Both the position numbers and the translations under genes were made by a program. From Pleurocapsaceae cyanobacterium CSU_1_1 (GTDB taxonomy: Bacteria; Cyanobacteriota; Cyanobacteriia; Cyanobacteriales; Xenococcaceae): a stretch of DNA of 64,000 bases. This document shows, piece by piece, positions 35,401-45,310 of this stretch (its first letter is position 1; each line of letters opens with the position of its first letter). The notes beneath the pieces are model-generated. The model was not told the DNA's origin. It searched no databases and saw only the letters and a program-made list of their open reading frames with translations. The stretch lies in contig JAAUOU010000005.1 of the NCBI GenBank assembly GCA_012034765.1, forward strand, positions 1 through 64,000, given 5' to 3'.

Positions 35401-36797
35401 TCATCGATACATCGCTTCTGGACTTCCCATCATTAAGGCAGTACGCAGCTTAACTGGCGTTTGTTCAATTACCTGTTTTGTCCGCTGGGAAACTACGCCC
35501 AAATTTTGTTCCAGTTGTTGAATCTCAACTAGACTGTTTTTATTCAAAACTCCGTTGGCGATCGCCGTAGCTAAACCTGTCCGTTGTAGCATTGCTTGAG
35601 GATTTAACCAAACTGATTGAGCATTGCTATACCCGTCAGGGGCTATACAGCCATAGGTGGGCATTGATAGCTGAAATAGCATTCCGCGTAATCTCTTGAG
35701 GTTAGGCTGTTGAATCTCTCCCCATCGCACCAAGGAGATTAGATACTGGTAAGGCGTTTTAAACTTTTGTCCAAAATACTGCGGATCGTTGAATTCCTGG
35801 CTGTGAATTAAAGCATCCATAACTAGCTGGATGTTACCCTGACTATCAAGAAAAATCTTAGCTAGGTGATTAACCAAAGATTCGGGGGGGAGATCAGCAA
35901 CAAAATATTGCGCTAGCTCATAACTAATGTGATGGGCAGTTGCAGGATGATTTGCCAAGATTTTGAGAGCCACTTCGCCTTCTTCAATACCGCTAGCAGA
36001 AATTTGCTGTCCTAAAAATACTTTATTTTGGCGATCGTGACGACTAGCAAAAAAGAAAAAACCTTGTTGTTCTCCTTTTTTTCCTGAACGATCCGTACTC
36101 CAACCAGTAAATATTCGAGCCAGAGTGATTACATCATCCTGACTATAGCCTCCGTCTACCCCCAGAGTATGTAACTCCATTAACTCACGAGCATAATTTT
36201 CATTTAGACCCCTGTTGTGCTTTTTTCCCGCAGGGCTATCGGGTGCAGTATTCATTTGATTATCTAAATACATGAGCATCGCTGGATGTTTTGCTGTTGC
36301 TAACAACAAATCATAGAAGCTGCCTAAAGCATGAGCCCGAATTTGATTCTCGTATTCGTATAACCAGAACTTAACTGCGTCTTTTTGAGCGTAAACATTA
36401 AAATGATTAAACCAAAAATCGACCATCACTTCCTGTAGCTGACGATTAGAGTAAATTGCTCTGAGCAGATGAGCATCCTCAGCTTGATTTACCATTCAAT
36501 AGCTAATTTTCTGCTGTCTTGCTGAATTTCTTGCTGCTGTTCACTCGATAGTTGTGAATTTTGCAGCTTTTTGCGCAGAGCAGTAGCCTTTTGATTCAGT
36601 TCGATTGGGTTTCGGTTAATTAAATCAAGCTGGGATAAATAATTTTCTAGTCGGGAAGATTCATTAATAGATTGAGGCTCAAGCTGAAACTGAATGTAAG
36701 CTTCAATTCCAGTTTTGGCAACCTGTTTTAGCTCTGCTGAAGTTGCGCCAAAGCTCAATTTGGACAAAATATGTTTTTGGTTTAGTAACTCCGACAT
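35401..36797 (-). CDS. DUF1800 family protein, frame broken once
   Basis: Two overlapping frames make one DUF1800 (PF08811) protein of about 465 residues. The first starts at 36797 (MSELLNQKHILSKLSFGAT) and stops after KLAIEW. The second continues VNQAEDAHLLRAIYSNRQLQ, then VMVDFWFNHFNV and ENYARELMELHTLGV, which are family hallmarks. One extra G at the CC of 36492-36493 (minus-strand GG) joins them. It precedes DUF1501 on the same strand, the usual arrangement. Function unknown. Confidence 0.87.
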
Positions 36798-37042
36798 TGT
36801 TGATAAAAAGCGGCTCGCAAAATCATTGAGTTAGACGAAGTTCTATGAACAAAAGTTGCAATTATGAGTCTTTTTTATAAATTAAATTAATTATTAGATA
36901 CTATTTAAATAGATACAAAATCAATTAGAAGCTATTTATTATAAGTTTTGCTTGATCCCTAATTACCATCGCTAAATTCTGTAGTTTCTAATCAATAGCT
37001 GTATTGCGTAATCTAACAACAATATTTAGGAAAATTAAGCTC

Positions 37043-37144
37043 ATGAAAGTTTCTTCAGATTTAAGTCAATCAATTATATTCGCTTTACTTCTTGCTTTCA
37101 GCAGCGTAGCTGTAATTTTACTAATGTCGCTGGTTGGCGGTTAG
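37043..37144 (+). CDS. possible 33-residue single-helix peptide
   Basis: ATG 37043 to TAG 37142-37144 encodes MKVSSDLSQSIIFALLLAFS continuing as a hydrophobic helix to MSLVGG. It has the form of the many small single-pass photosynthetic or NDH subunits of cyanobacteria, but I cannot match it to one. The upstream AGGAAAATTAAGCTC holds a possible Shine-Dalgarno sequence. Convergent with the VWA gene. Confidence 0.4.
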   Translation: MKVSSDLSQSIIFALLLAFSSVAVILLMSLVGG

Positions 37145-37194
37145 AGCTAACGATTTTTAAAATGTATCCAGACACATCCAGATAAAATATTTGC

Positions 37195-38469
37195 TTAAAA
37201 CACTGTAATTAAATCATTTTGCAGTGTTTTAATTTTTAAAATTGTTTTAGATACCAGTCGCGTCTTTTTGCGATCGCCCTCAGATAAATCTTTGCCGATC
37301 TGTAGTCGAGTTGCGTTGGTTTGCAGGATCGTTGCCCCTGCTTGATCTCCTAATTGTAGAGCAGTTTTAGCAGCAGTTTGTAACATCGTAGCTGCTCCAG
37401 CGCGATCGCCATCTTTTAATTTAGTTTCAGCAATTTGGGTTTGACGATATTTAGCTAAGGTCAAAATATGATTTTGGACTTCGTCGCTGGGATGAGCCTG
37501 ATATGAATCTTGAGATTCTAATTCAATCGCCAAAACATCGGAGTGAAGATTTTCTTGATTAGTACTAGGATCGTCATACTTTAGCTGAACTGCTGCAATT
37601 TTATGAGTACCTGGAGGCAACTGGTTGATATAAAGATTAATTAAAATTACCCTTGGTCGATCCATCATTAGATCTCCCAAACGAACCGTAAAGTAATTAC
37701 CTTCTAAATGAATTGGTAGTTCAATTGTTTCAGGGGCTACTTGTGCCACGGGTTTTAATTCAGCCAGACGAACTTTAGGCATTAACTCCAGCGTTAAAGA
37801 GCTATTGGTTAAACCGACAGACTGGGCGCGGGTAAACAGAAGCTCAAACTCAGTCACTGCTTGATTTGGCTGTTCAATATAGGCTAGAGTTCCTTGGGCT
37901 AAATCGGCAATTTGTTCCAGAATATCCTGATTCCAATGCTCGCCAAAACCTAACGTATCAATGGTTACATTATATTCTGATGCTAGTTCTGCCAATTTCA
38001 GACAACGATTATTGTCGCCGTGTTCATTTTCTCCGTCGGTCAATAAAAAAATGCGGGATACACAGTGCAGGTTCTGGGATGCTATTTCTTTTAATCCCAA
38101 GCGTAATCCTTCATCAATAGCAGTCCCTCCATCAGCAACTATCAGGCGAATTTTCTGTTTAATAGACTCAACATTAGTTACTGCTTGGTTCGGCACAATT
38201 ACTTTTGCCCGATGATTGAACGCAATCACGCTCAGGCGATCTTCTGGCTTGAGTTTTTCGATCAGATTAATCGCAGCTTCTTTCACCATTTCTAGAGGTT
38301 TTTCTGACATCGAACCGCTGCGATCTAAAACTAAGCAGAGATTGAGGGGTAGATCTGTTATCTGATCGTCAGGAATAGCAGAGATTGCCAGAGAAAGTTG
38401 ACGCTGGCTATTGTTTATCCGAGCATCAAGATGATGATCGCTGAGGTAAGACTGTAGACCGACTCTCAT
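37195..38469 (-). CDS. von Willebrand factor A domain protein
   Basis: A 424-residue protein with a VWA domain at about 40-230. The MIDAS motif is LVLDRSGSMSEKP, with TDGENEHG completing the metal site. The C-terminal part (about 250-400) is beta-rich then helical. Many cyanobacterial VWA proteins of this layout exist, without known function; they are usually cytosolic and mediate protein contacts. No signal peptide is seen. Confidence 0.87.
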   Translation of the reverse strand: MRVGLQSYLSDHHLDARINNSQRQLSLAISAIPDDQITDLPLNLCLVLDRSGSMSEKPLEMVKEAAINLIEKLKPEDRLSVIAFNHRAKVIVPNQAVTNVESIKQKIRLIVADGGTAIDEGLRLGLKEIASQNLHCVSRIFLLTDGENEHGDNNRCLKLAELASEYNVTIDTLGFGEHWNQDILEQIADLAQGTLAYIEQPNQAVTEFELLFTRAQSVGLTNSSLTLELMPKVRLAELKPVAQVAPETIELPIHLEGNYFTVRLGDLMMDRPRVILINLYINQLPPGTHKIAAVQLKYDDPSTNQENLHSDVLAIELESQDSYQAHPSDEVQNHILTLAKYRQTQIAETKLKDGDRAGAATMLQTAAKTALQLGDQAGATILQTNATRLQIGKDLSEGDRKKTRLVSKTILKIKTLQNDLITVF

Positions 38470-38698
38470 AGCTGTAAGGAAATATAAAACTTCTAAACTT
38501 ATAAAAATTATGACTCTATAATATTGATTATGTTTGTTTTAGGTAATAGTTGCAGGTTAAGAATTAGCTATAGGGTCGGAAATTTCAGCTATCAGCTTGA
38601 AAATACACAGGTTTTGATTGAATTAATTAACTTAGTTAAGCTGAAATTAAATATTATTACAGAATTGTTACAGAAAAAATTAGGGGCATCAATACCCC

Positions 38699-38719
38699 TA
38701 ATAACTAATAACTAATAAC
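38699..38719. repeat. short heptamer tandem repeat, three TAATAAC units
   Basis: Three exact copies of the 7-base unit TAATAAC, just past the end of the GST gene. Heptameric tandem repeats are a known feature of cyanobacterial intergenic DNA. Confidence 0.75.
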
Positions 38720-38729
38720 TAATCCAAAT

Positions 38730-39518
38730 TTAATCAATGCTGATGGAAGTAGGTGCAGAACTACTAGGAGGAATGCTAGAACCTCGGCGAAAATCTGCAT
38801 AAAGGCGATCGCGCCAGGCAAAGAAAGGCTCAAAAGTAATATTATCCGCTAATCCAGGAATACCTTTTCCTTTAAGGGGATCGGGAATATCCAGATAAGA
38901 ACCTGCGGGAAACTTCAGATAAATACTTAGTCCCGCCACAGCGAAATCGGCTAAAGTTGGACTGTCTCCTGTTAAATAAGGTTGGTTCTGCAAAATTAGA
39001 CATAAAGCTTCTAAATCTTGAGTCAAGCTTTTTTTTGCTTCCTTAACAGCATCTCCACCAAAACCCACCCCAGTTCCTAGTACCTCTAAAACTTCTCCAG
39101 GAATAGCTCCCACGGCAGTTTTGACCAAATCGGGAGTGTTAGCTGGTAACAAAGAAGTACGGAAATTTTGGTTTTGATTTAAAGCACCGATAAAAGCCTT
39201 GCGCGCCTTGATACCAATTGAAACATCTGCCCATTCTTCCATCAACAAACACTGACCCCTAGCTAAAGAATCTGTAGGCAAGATCGGACGTTCGGGATAC
39301 TTGCGTTCCAAATACAAAGCAATTTCTGTAGAGTCAGAAACATAAGTACTACCGTCTTTGAGGACTGGTACTTGACGACTACCTGACTTTTGCATCAGCT
39401 CAATCTGACCCACACCAGGAGTGACTTCAATTTTACGATACTCTAACTGTTTGTAATCTAAAATCAGACGAACTTTCTCGGCATAGTGAGATAACTCAAA
39501 TTGATATAGCTCTAACAT
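38730..39518 (-). CDS. glutathione S-transferase family protein
   Basis: A 262-residue GST-fold protein. The N-terminal thioredoxin-like domain reads MLELYQFELSHYAEKVRLIL with SGSRQVPVLKDGSTYVSDST (cis-Pro and the ES/DS glutathione contact). The C-terminal helical domain has YLTGDSPTLADFAVAGLS, the conserved N-capping block. It likely acts in detoxification or peroxide defence. The Ser-rich tail (SSIPPSSSAPTS) is an unusual extension. Confidence 0.87.
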   Translation of the reverse strand: MLELYQFELSHYAEKVRLILDYKQLEYRKIEVTPGVGQIELMQKSGSRQVPVLKDGSTYVSDSTEIALYLERKYPERPILPTDSLARGQCLLMEEWADVSIGIKARKAFIGALNQNQNFRTSLLPANTPDLVKTAVGAIPGEVLEVLGTGVGFGGDAVKEAKKSLTQDLEALCLILQNQPYLTGDSPTLADFAVAGLSIYLKFPAGSYLDIPDPLKGKGIPGLADNITFEPFFAWRDRLYADFRRGSSIPPSSSAPTSISID

Positions 39519-39674
39519 TAAAACTCCTTATAATCAGATCGATTTTGATCTTTAATTTACCGTGTTCTTACAATTGATGACATCATTCTCAAGTCTAGGC
39601 ATTTTGACTTAAATCAGCGTAAAATCTCCTAATTGTCTTTAGATAATCTGGGATATTAGCTTCCCTATATTTGC

Positions 39675-39758
39675 TCAATGCTCAATGCTCAATGTTCAAT
39701 GTTCAATGCTCAATGCTCAATGCTCAATGCTCAATGCTCAATGCTCAATGTTCAATGC
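39675..39758. repeat. heptanucleotide tandem repeat, twelve TCAATGC/T units
   Basis: Twelve contiguous 7-base units, nine TCAATGC and three TCAATGT, followed by a decayed TAAATGA. It is of the STRR type of cyanobacteria. Because each unit has an ATG, it creates an open frame that runs in frame into the deacylase gene, but the real start is probably the ATG at 39776 behind AGGAGG. Confidence 0.92.
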
Positions 39759-39775
39759 TAAATGATAGGAGGCAG

Positions 39776-40913
39776 ATGATTCCGCAGATTTCTACCATTG
39801 ATTTACTAAAGCTAGCTTCTGGTGATGTATTATCCCTACAAATCTATAAATTTCAAGGCGATTACCCTCCGCGTAGCCTTACGGATCGCCCTGGCAAAAA
39901 GGCTTATATTCAGGCAAACCTTCACGGGGCGGAAATTGTTGGTAATGCGGTGATTCAGCAGCTAATTGAATATTTAACAGCTTTAGATGCTGACCAGCTA
40001 CAGGGAGAAATTTGGTTAGTACCTGTCTGTAATCCTTTGGGAGTTAACCAGCGATCGCATTTTTTTCTACAGGTCGGTTTAATAGCTACGATGGTAAAAA
40101 CTGGAATCGGATTTTTGGGACTATGAACAAGAAGCAGTAGGCTTAACTGAGTTTGCTCAGTCTCAGCTTAATAAACCTGTAACAGAGATTCGCCGTAATT
40201 ATCTGGAAACCATCAAACAAGCCTGGACAAAAGAATTAGACCGTATTAGTTTACCCCGTAGCGTTCCCCTAAGCCGACAATATCGCTATCAGCTACAGTC
40301 TTTATGTCTGGATGCCGATTATGTCATTGATATTCATAGTTCTAGTAATCAAGCGATCGACTATACTTTTGGTTTTCAAGCAAGAATTGAGAGCATCAAA
40401 TATCTCTTGTTAGACTATGGCGTGTTGATGGATAAGTATGACGGTGATGCTTTTGATGAGGCATTTCTTAAGCCTTGGCTAGCCTTAGAACAGGAGCTGG
40501 CTAATTTAGGTCAAAAAGTTCAGTTTGATCTTGAAGCCTGGACTCTAGAACTGGGTGGGGGAATGATCATGAATCCCGATTCCGTCGCTAGGGGATTGAG
40601 AGGAATTAAAAACTACCTTGCCTATAAACAAATGTTGCCTGGGGTCATCCACACGACAAAAACCACCTTAGTATCAAAACAGAACATAAATAGTTACTAT
40701 GCCCCGACAGGAGGAATGATACAGTCTAGATTACCCTTAGCAACTAGAGTAAAGTCTGGAGAACAAATTTATCAGCTACTAAGCTTTAACAAACAAGGAA
40801 CTACTCCAGAAATTATTAACGTCCATGCCGAAACATCGGGGATAGTCTTTGATATCTCTACTAACCAATGTGTTAACCAAGGAGAATACGTAATGGACAT
40901 TCTTGATTGCTAA
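39776..40913 (+). CDS. succinylglutamate desuccinylase/aspartoacylase family zinc deacylase, two frame breaks
   Basis: ATG 39776 follows AGGAGG at 39767-39772. The protein reads MIPQISTIDLLKL, then AYIQANLHGAEIVGNAVI (zinc ligands H and E) and WLVPVCNPLGVNQRSHFF. The frame then shifts at a T7 run (40060-40066) and again at T5 (40112-40116). With one T added at each it continues STGRFNSYDGKNWNRIFWDY, ADYVIDIHSSSNQ (third zinc ligand) and ends at 40913, about 379 residues. It is an M14-type amidohydrolase; the substrate is not predictable. As written the gene would give a truncated protein. Confidence 0.82.
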
Positions 40914-40933
40914 CTCACCTCTTACCTCTGTAC

Positions 40934-40953
40934 GGACGTTCCATGGAACGTCC
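40934..40953. repeat. perfect 20-base palindrome
   Basis: GGACGTTCCA joined directly to its reverse complement TGGAACGTCC, flanked by TAC on the left and CTCC on the right. It lies between the deacylase and era, and is of the same dispersed type as 16712, 41928 and 46463. It could fold into an mRNA hairpin. Confidence 0.75.
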
Positions 40954-40981
40954 CTCCTGACCTTTTACCTCCTACCTCTTC

Positions 40982-41953
40982 ATGGATTCCTCAGAAAATA
41001 TCGATAGCTTAGTTCCAACAATTCCCATCGCCCCACCTGATTTTAAATCGGGTTTTATTGCGATCGTCGGTAGACCAAATGTAGGCAAGTCCACTTTAAT
41101 GAATCATTTGATTGGACAAAAAGTTGCGATCACTTCTCCCGTGGCGCAAACTACTCGTAACCGCTTACGAGGAATCTTAACCACCCCCGATGCGCAAATT
41201 ATTTTTGTGGATACCCCTGGGATTCATAAACCCCATCATGAATTAGGCAAAGTACTAGTACAGAATGCCAAAACAGCGATTAAGTCAGTAGATTTAGTTT
41301 TGTTTGTCGTAGATGGTTCTAGCGAGGCAGGAACGGGCGATCGCTTTATTTTTGATATCCTTAAACGGATTGATACTCCCGTGGTGCTAGGTCTAAATAA
41401 AGTTGATCTCCAGCCCCGCAACTGTCAGTTTATTGATGATACCTATGCCGAGCTAATTGCCGATACTCACTGGTCTACGGTTAAGTTTTCTGCGACTACG
41501 GGAGTCGGCACTCAAGACTTGCAACAGGCTTTGATTAATCGTCTCGAAACTGGTCCTTATTACTATCCTCCAGATTTAGTAACAGATCAGCCAGAACGCT
41601 TTATCATTGCTGAACTAATCAGAGAACAAATTTTGCTCCACACTCGTCAAGAAATTCCCCATTCAGTAGCCATTACCATCGAGAAAATTGTCGAGATGCC
41701 TAAGATCACCAAGGTAAATGCAGCAATTAATATTGAACGTAGTTCTCAAAAAGGAATTTTAATTGGCAAGCAAGGTACTATGCTCAAAACTATTGGTACA
41801 GAAGCTCGTCAGCAAATTCAAAAGCTAATTGCGGGCAAGGTTCATTTAGAATTGTTTGTTAAAGTTGAACCTAAATGGCGACAGTCAAGGTTACGCTTGG
41901 CTGAGTTTGGCTATCAAGTTGGAAGAGTAGGGGCGAATGTTATTCGCCCCTAA
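40982..41953 (+). CDS. era: GTPase Era, 16S rRNA processing and 30S assembly
   Basis: A 323-residue GTPase with G1 GRPNVGKSTL, G3 DTPG, G4 NKVD and a C-terminal KH domain (GILIGKQGTMLKTIG). Era binds the 3' end of 16S rRNA and helps 30S maturation. About 18 extra N-terminal residues precede the G domain. The last codons and stop fall inside a palindromic repeat (41928-41952). Confidence 0.95.
   Translation: MDSSENIDSLVPTIPIAPPDFKSGFIAIVGRPNVGKSTLMNHLIGQKVAITSPVAQTTRNRLRGILTTPDAQIIFVDTPGIHKPHHELGKVLVQNAKTAIKSVDLVLFVVDGSSEAGTGDRFIFDILKRIDTPVVLGLNKVDLQPRNCQFIDDTYAELIADTHWSTVKFSATTGVGTQDLQQALINRLETGPYYYPPDLVTDQPERFIIAELIREQILLHTRQEIPHSVAITIEKIVEMPKITKVNAAINIERSSQKGILIGKQGTMLKTIGTEARQQIQKLIAGKVHLELFVKVEPKWRQSRLRLAEFGYQVGRVGANVIRP
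41928..41952. repeat. perfect 11-bp dispersed palindrome at the end of era
   Basis: Arms TAGGGGCGAAT (41928-41938) and ATTCGCCCCTA (41942-41952) around 3 bases. It encodes the last residues of Era (GANVIRP) and includes the stop. It may also act as a transcript-end hairpin. Confidence 0.75.
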
Positions 41954-41997
41954 AGATAGGAGCGACTTCGTAAAACGCCCTTTTCAGGGTAATGATA

Positions 41998-42261
41998 ATG
42001 ATTGACAATCAAAAAATTCAAGTTAAAGTTAAGCTGTTTGCGGTCTATCAGGAGGTGTTTGGCAAACCAGAACTAGATCTGGCGTTATTACCAGAAACCA
42101 CTGTAGACCAACTTTTAACATCTTTGATTAAACAGCAACCCAAATTAACTAAGTGGCGAGATGTCACCCGCTTTGGGGTAAATTTGCAGTTTGTCGAGTC
42201 AACTACGGTGCTGCATGAGGGAGATGAAGTAGTTTTAATTCCTCCTGTGAGCGGTGGTTAA
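41998..42261 (+). CDS. moaD: MoaD, molybdopterin synthase sulfur-carrier subunit
   Basis: A beta-grasp protein of 87 residues from ATG 41998 (an ATG two codons upstream is in frame). KVKLFAVYQEVFGKPELDL at the start and VVLIPPVSGG at the end, with the C-terminal Gly-Gly that is thiocarboxylated by MoeB. It donates sulfur to precursor Z with MoaE. ThiS-like function is less likely given the length and PPVSGG tail. Confidence 0.88.
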   Translation: MIDNQKIQVKVKLFAVYQEVFGKPELDLALLPETTVDQLLTSLIKQQPKLTKWRDVTRFGVNLQFVESTTVLHEGDEVVLIPPVSGG

Positions 42262-42293
42262 TGATGAAATGATCAAAAACACGGGTCTACTAT

Positions 42294-42653
42294 TCACACT
42301 ATCTTCTCATTAATACCTGCAAGCTCATAACCATGAACGCGCCAGCTATAGTCCTGTTGATGCTGCACGATAAATATAACTTGAACCAAATTACCTTCTC
42401 GATCCATCATCATTGTAATTAAGGCAGGAAAATTGTTTACGAGGGTAAACCCACGAAACATAACCGAGCGAGGTTTGAGGAGCGCACCATATTTATTGCT
42501 GATGATTTGACTAAACTCTTGTGAAGTAAATTTGTCTTGAATCTTAGGACTAGTCAAAGATAAAGCTGTTGCTAAATCGTTTGCTTGAAATGCTTGTAGT
42601 TGCTTTTCGATTAGCTGACGAATCAGCATCTTGTCATGTTCAGATATATACAT
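42294..42653 (-). CDS. DUF4864-type protein
   Basis: A 119-residue protein with IRQLIEKQLQAFQANDLATALS and ALLKPRSVMFRGFTLVN, matching the DUF4864 family of NTF2-like small proteins with unknown function. It is convergent with moaD and lies downstream of the sugar permease gene on the minus strand. Confidence 0.7.
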   Translation of the reverse strand: MYISEHDKMLIRQLIEKQLQAFQANDLATALSLTSPKIQDKFTSQEFSQIISNKYGALLKPRSVMFRGFTLVNNFPALITMMMDREGNLVQVIFIVQHQQDYSWRVHGYELAGINEKIV

Positions 42654-42716
42654 TGGAAACTACTGCAAAAACTAAAAACTACTTTGAAGGCTGTAACTTT
42701 AGTAAAGATTGTGGGC

Positions 42717-43580
42717 TTAACCTTTGACCGCACCTGCCGTTAACCCTTGAACGATCTGACGTTGAAAAACTAGAACGAGAATCACCAATGGTAGAGTACC
42801 CAAAACTGTGGCAGCAGCGATAGGGCCATAGGGAATATCAAAGAGACTTGCTCCTCCTAGTTGAGCAGTAGCTACGGGAATCGTTTTTTTTGTTTCTTCC
42901 GTAATAAAGGTTAGGGCAAAAATATATTCATTCCAGGCAAAAATGAAGGTTAAAATCCCAGTGGTTGCCAAAGCTGGTAGAGTCATTGGCAGTAAAATAT
43001 TTACCAGCATTCCCCAGGTTTTATAGCCGTCTATCTTCGCCGCATCTTCTAAATCTTGGGGAAGTTGCTGAAAAAAGCTTCTCATGACGAGAATTGTCAA
43101 GGGTAAGTTAATCGCTGTGTAAGGAATAATTAAAGCCAAGTAATTATTGCCTAAGCCAACGGCCTTGACTAATTCTAGCAATCCTAGAAACAGCAGGACG
43201 TAGGGAAATAGAGTAATAATCAGAATTCCCGCCAGGAGCAATTTTTCTCCTGGCAAATTCATCCTAGTGAGGGTATAGGCAGCAGGAGAACCTAGTACCA
43301 AACACAAAATAGTAGACATGCTGGCTACTAAAGCACTATTAAAGATATAGGTTAAAAATGGACGACGGCTAAATAGTTGAGTGTAATGTTCAAAAGTAAA
43401 CTCACTTGGTAAATAGACGTTGGGAATGGCGGAAATATCTTCATTTAACTTAACCGAAGTAAGTATCTGCCAGAGAATCGGCGCTAGAAAAAAAATCATG
43501 ATTGCCACAACTCCTGACCACAACCAGAATTTGTCCAATGAAACTTTTGGTTTCTGTTCTTTAGGCTTGGCTATCGACAT
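42717..43580 (-). CDS. MalG-type carbohydrate ABC transporter permease
   Basis: A 287-residue permease with six helices. The EAA loop EDAAKIDGYKTWGMLVNILLPMTLPAL contacts the ATPase. MalG/GgtD-type permeases import sugars or osmolytes such as glucosylglycerol or trehalose. The partner permease, binding protein and ATPase are not next to it, which is common in cyanobacteria. Confidence 0.88.
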   Translation of the reverse strand: MSIAKPKEQKPKVSLDKFWLWSGVVAIMIFFLAPILWQILTSVKLNEDISAIPNVYLPSEFTFEHYTQLFSRRPFLTYIFNSALVASMSTILCLVLGSPAAYTLTRMNLPGEKLLLAGILIITLFPYVLLFLGLLELVKAVGLGNNYLALIIPYTAINLPLTILVMRSFFQQLPQDLEDAAKIDGYKTWGMLVNILLPMTLPALATTGILTFIFAWNEYIFALTFITEETKKTIPVATAQLGGASLFDIPYGPIAAATVLGTLPLVILVLVFQRQIVQGLTAGAVKG

Positions 43581-43743
43581 AGAACTGCCTGAATCAAGGT
43601 TACCACTGAAACTATGTTACATTTTTTGGGTACAAAATTATTTTTTAATACACAGGACATAAAACTATCTATCCTACAGTGTATTTATTTAGAGCAGCTA
43701 AAAGTTAAAACCCAAAAATAGACATCTTGAAAGGGCTGATTCT

Positions 43744-44634
43744 ATGATTCTTACTAATTATATCGGCGAGATAGCTGCTTTAAGCGCTGCGCTGCTTTGG
43801 GCTTTATCTTCTGTGGTTTATAGTCGCCTGGGGTTAAAGATTCCTCCGCTACAGCTTAATCTCTATAAGGGTATAATTGCGATCGCTTTGATTGTCATTA
43901 CCCTCTTAATCCAGGGTTCAGCTTTTAGTAACTTATCTACTTCAACTGTTGCTCTACTAGCTATTAGCGGTGCGATCGGTATTGGTTTAGGAGACACCGC
44001 CTACTTTTCAGCTTTAAATAGTTTGGGTGCAAGACGCACTCTTTTGTTAGAAACTTTATCTCCCCCAGTGGGTGCATTACTAGCATTAATTTTTATTGGC
44101 GAACAGCTAGCCTATAGTTCTTGGTGCGGTATTTTATTAGCTATTCTGGGGATAGCCTGGGTAATTAGTGAACGCTTACCTGTAGATAATATCAGCGCCT
44201 CACGAAAAGGCATTATTGGGGGGATTCTTGCAGCGATCGCTCAAGCATTAGGCGCAGTCATCTCTAGATATGCTCTAACACAATCGACTATTAGTCCTCT
44301 TGAAAGTACTTTAATTCGTTTAATCGGCGGTACGGTAATTGTCATCGGCTTAATGTTTTTACCTGTTGCCAAGCAAATTCATATTCAATGGCAACTATCT
44401 GGACGTAGTTTAGGCGTAATTGCGATCGCCGCTTTTGGCAGCACTTATCTTGGTATTTGGTTACAGCAAATATCTCTTAAATTTGCTCCGACAGGAATTG
44501 CTCAAACCTTCTTGGCTACGAGTCCTTTATTTGTATTACCGATAGTGGCGTTGCAGGGAGAAAAAATCAGTTTTAGAGCAATACTGGGGGTCGTAGTTTC
44601 TTTAGCTGGAATTGCTCTAATGTTTATTCGTTAG
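43744..44634 (+). CDS. EamA/DMT-family transporter
   Basis: A 296-residue protein with ten predicted helices in two EamA repeats (IGEIAALSAALLWALSSVVY and the second starting IIGGILAAIAQALGAVISRYA). DMT transporters export metabolites or amino acids; the substrate is unknown. Its stop is 3 bases from the convergent lipB stop. Confidence 0.87.
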   Translation: MILTNYIGEIAALSAALLWALSSVVYSRLGLKIPPLQLNLYKGIIAIALIVITLLIQGSAFSNLSTSTVALLAISGAIGIGLGDTAYFSALNSLGARRTLLLETLSPPVGALLALIFIGEQLAYSSWCGILLAILGIAWVISERLPVDNISASRKGIIGGILAAIAQALGAVISRYALTQSTISPLESTLIRLIGGTVIVIGLMFLPVAKQIHIQWQLSGRSLGVIAIAAFGSTYLGIWLQQISLKFAPTGIAQTFLATSPLFVLPIVALQGEKISFRAILGVVVSLAGIALMFIR

Positions 44635-44639
44635 ATTAA

Positions 44640-45310
44640 CTAATATTGATTTAAAACATTTTCTTCAACTAATTTTATTTGAAATACAGAGGAAAAAGCT
44701 TGCGCCACATCGACCCGAACTCGGTCTACCGTAAGATCAAGAACAAATTCTTGTAGACTACCGACTGGCTTGTCGGCAATTCCGCAGGGGACTATCTGTT
44801 TAAACCCACTCAGATCAGGACAAACATTAATGGCAAAACCGTGCATTGTAATCCAACGTTTGACTTTAATGCCGATCGCGGCAATTTTCTTCCCTTCTAC
44901 CCAAACCCCCGTCAAATTTGGAACGCGATAGGCTGATAAACCATAATTAGCCACAGTATTGACAATTACCGTTTCCAGTTGGCGCAGATACCAATGCAAA
45001 TCCTGTTGATAGTAGCGCAGATTAAGAATCGGATAACCTACCAACTGACCAGGACAATGATAGGTCACTTCTCCCCCCCGTTCAATCCGATGAATTTCAA
45101 ATTCCCCTGCTTGGGGATCGAAATTAAGAAAATCTAGACTTGAACCTGTTCCTAAAGTATAAACAGGGGGATGTTCTAATAAAATTAAAACATCATTAAG
45201 CTGGGATTATTAATTCTTGCTTTAAAGAGCGATCGCTGATAGTCCCAAGCTTGGCTATAATCGACTATTCCTTGGTTATCTAACCCACAAACTCTACTAT
45301 TTTGTGACAT
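44640..45310 (-). CDS. lipB: LipB octanoyltransferase, frame broken once
   Basis: ATG 45310 reads [20 protein letters not shown] and [15 protein letters not shown]. The frame then changes at the GGG of 45203-45205. One extra base (minus-strand CCCC) continues with [49 protein letters not shown] (catalytic Lys) and [15 protein letters not shown] (catalytic Cys), to the stop at 44640, about 223 residues. LipB transfers octanoate from ACP to lipoyl domains. As written, only the C-terminal 142 residues could be made, from an internal GTG. Confidence 0.88.

Noticed and set aside
38524-38715. Open frame of 63 codons on the plus strand
   Set aside because: No Shine-Dalgarno, low-complexity AT-rich composition and no recognisable fold; it ends in the TAATAAC repeat.
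39671-39775. Start of the deacylase gene inside the heptamer array
   Set aside because: The array generates ATGs by chance; AGGAGG at 39767-39772 points to ATG 39776.
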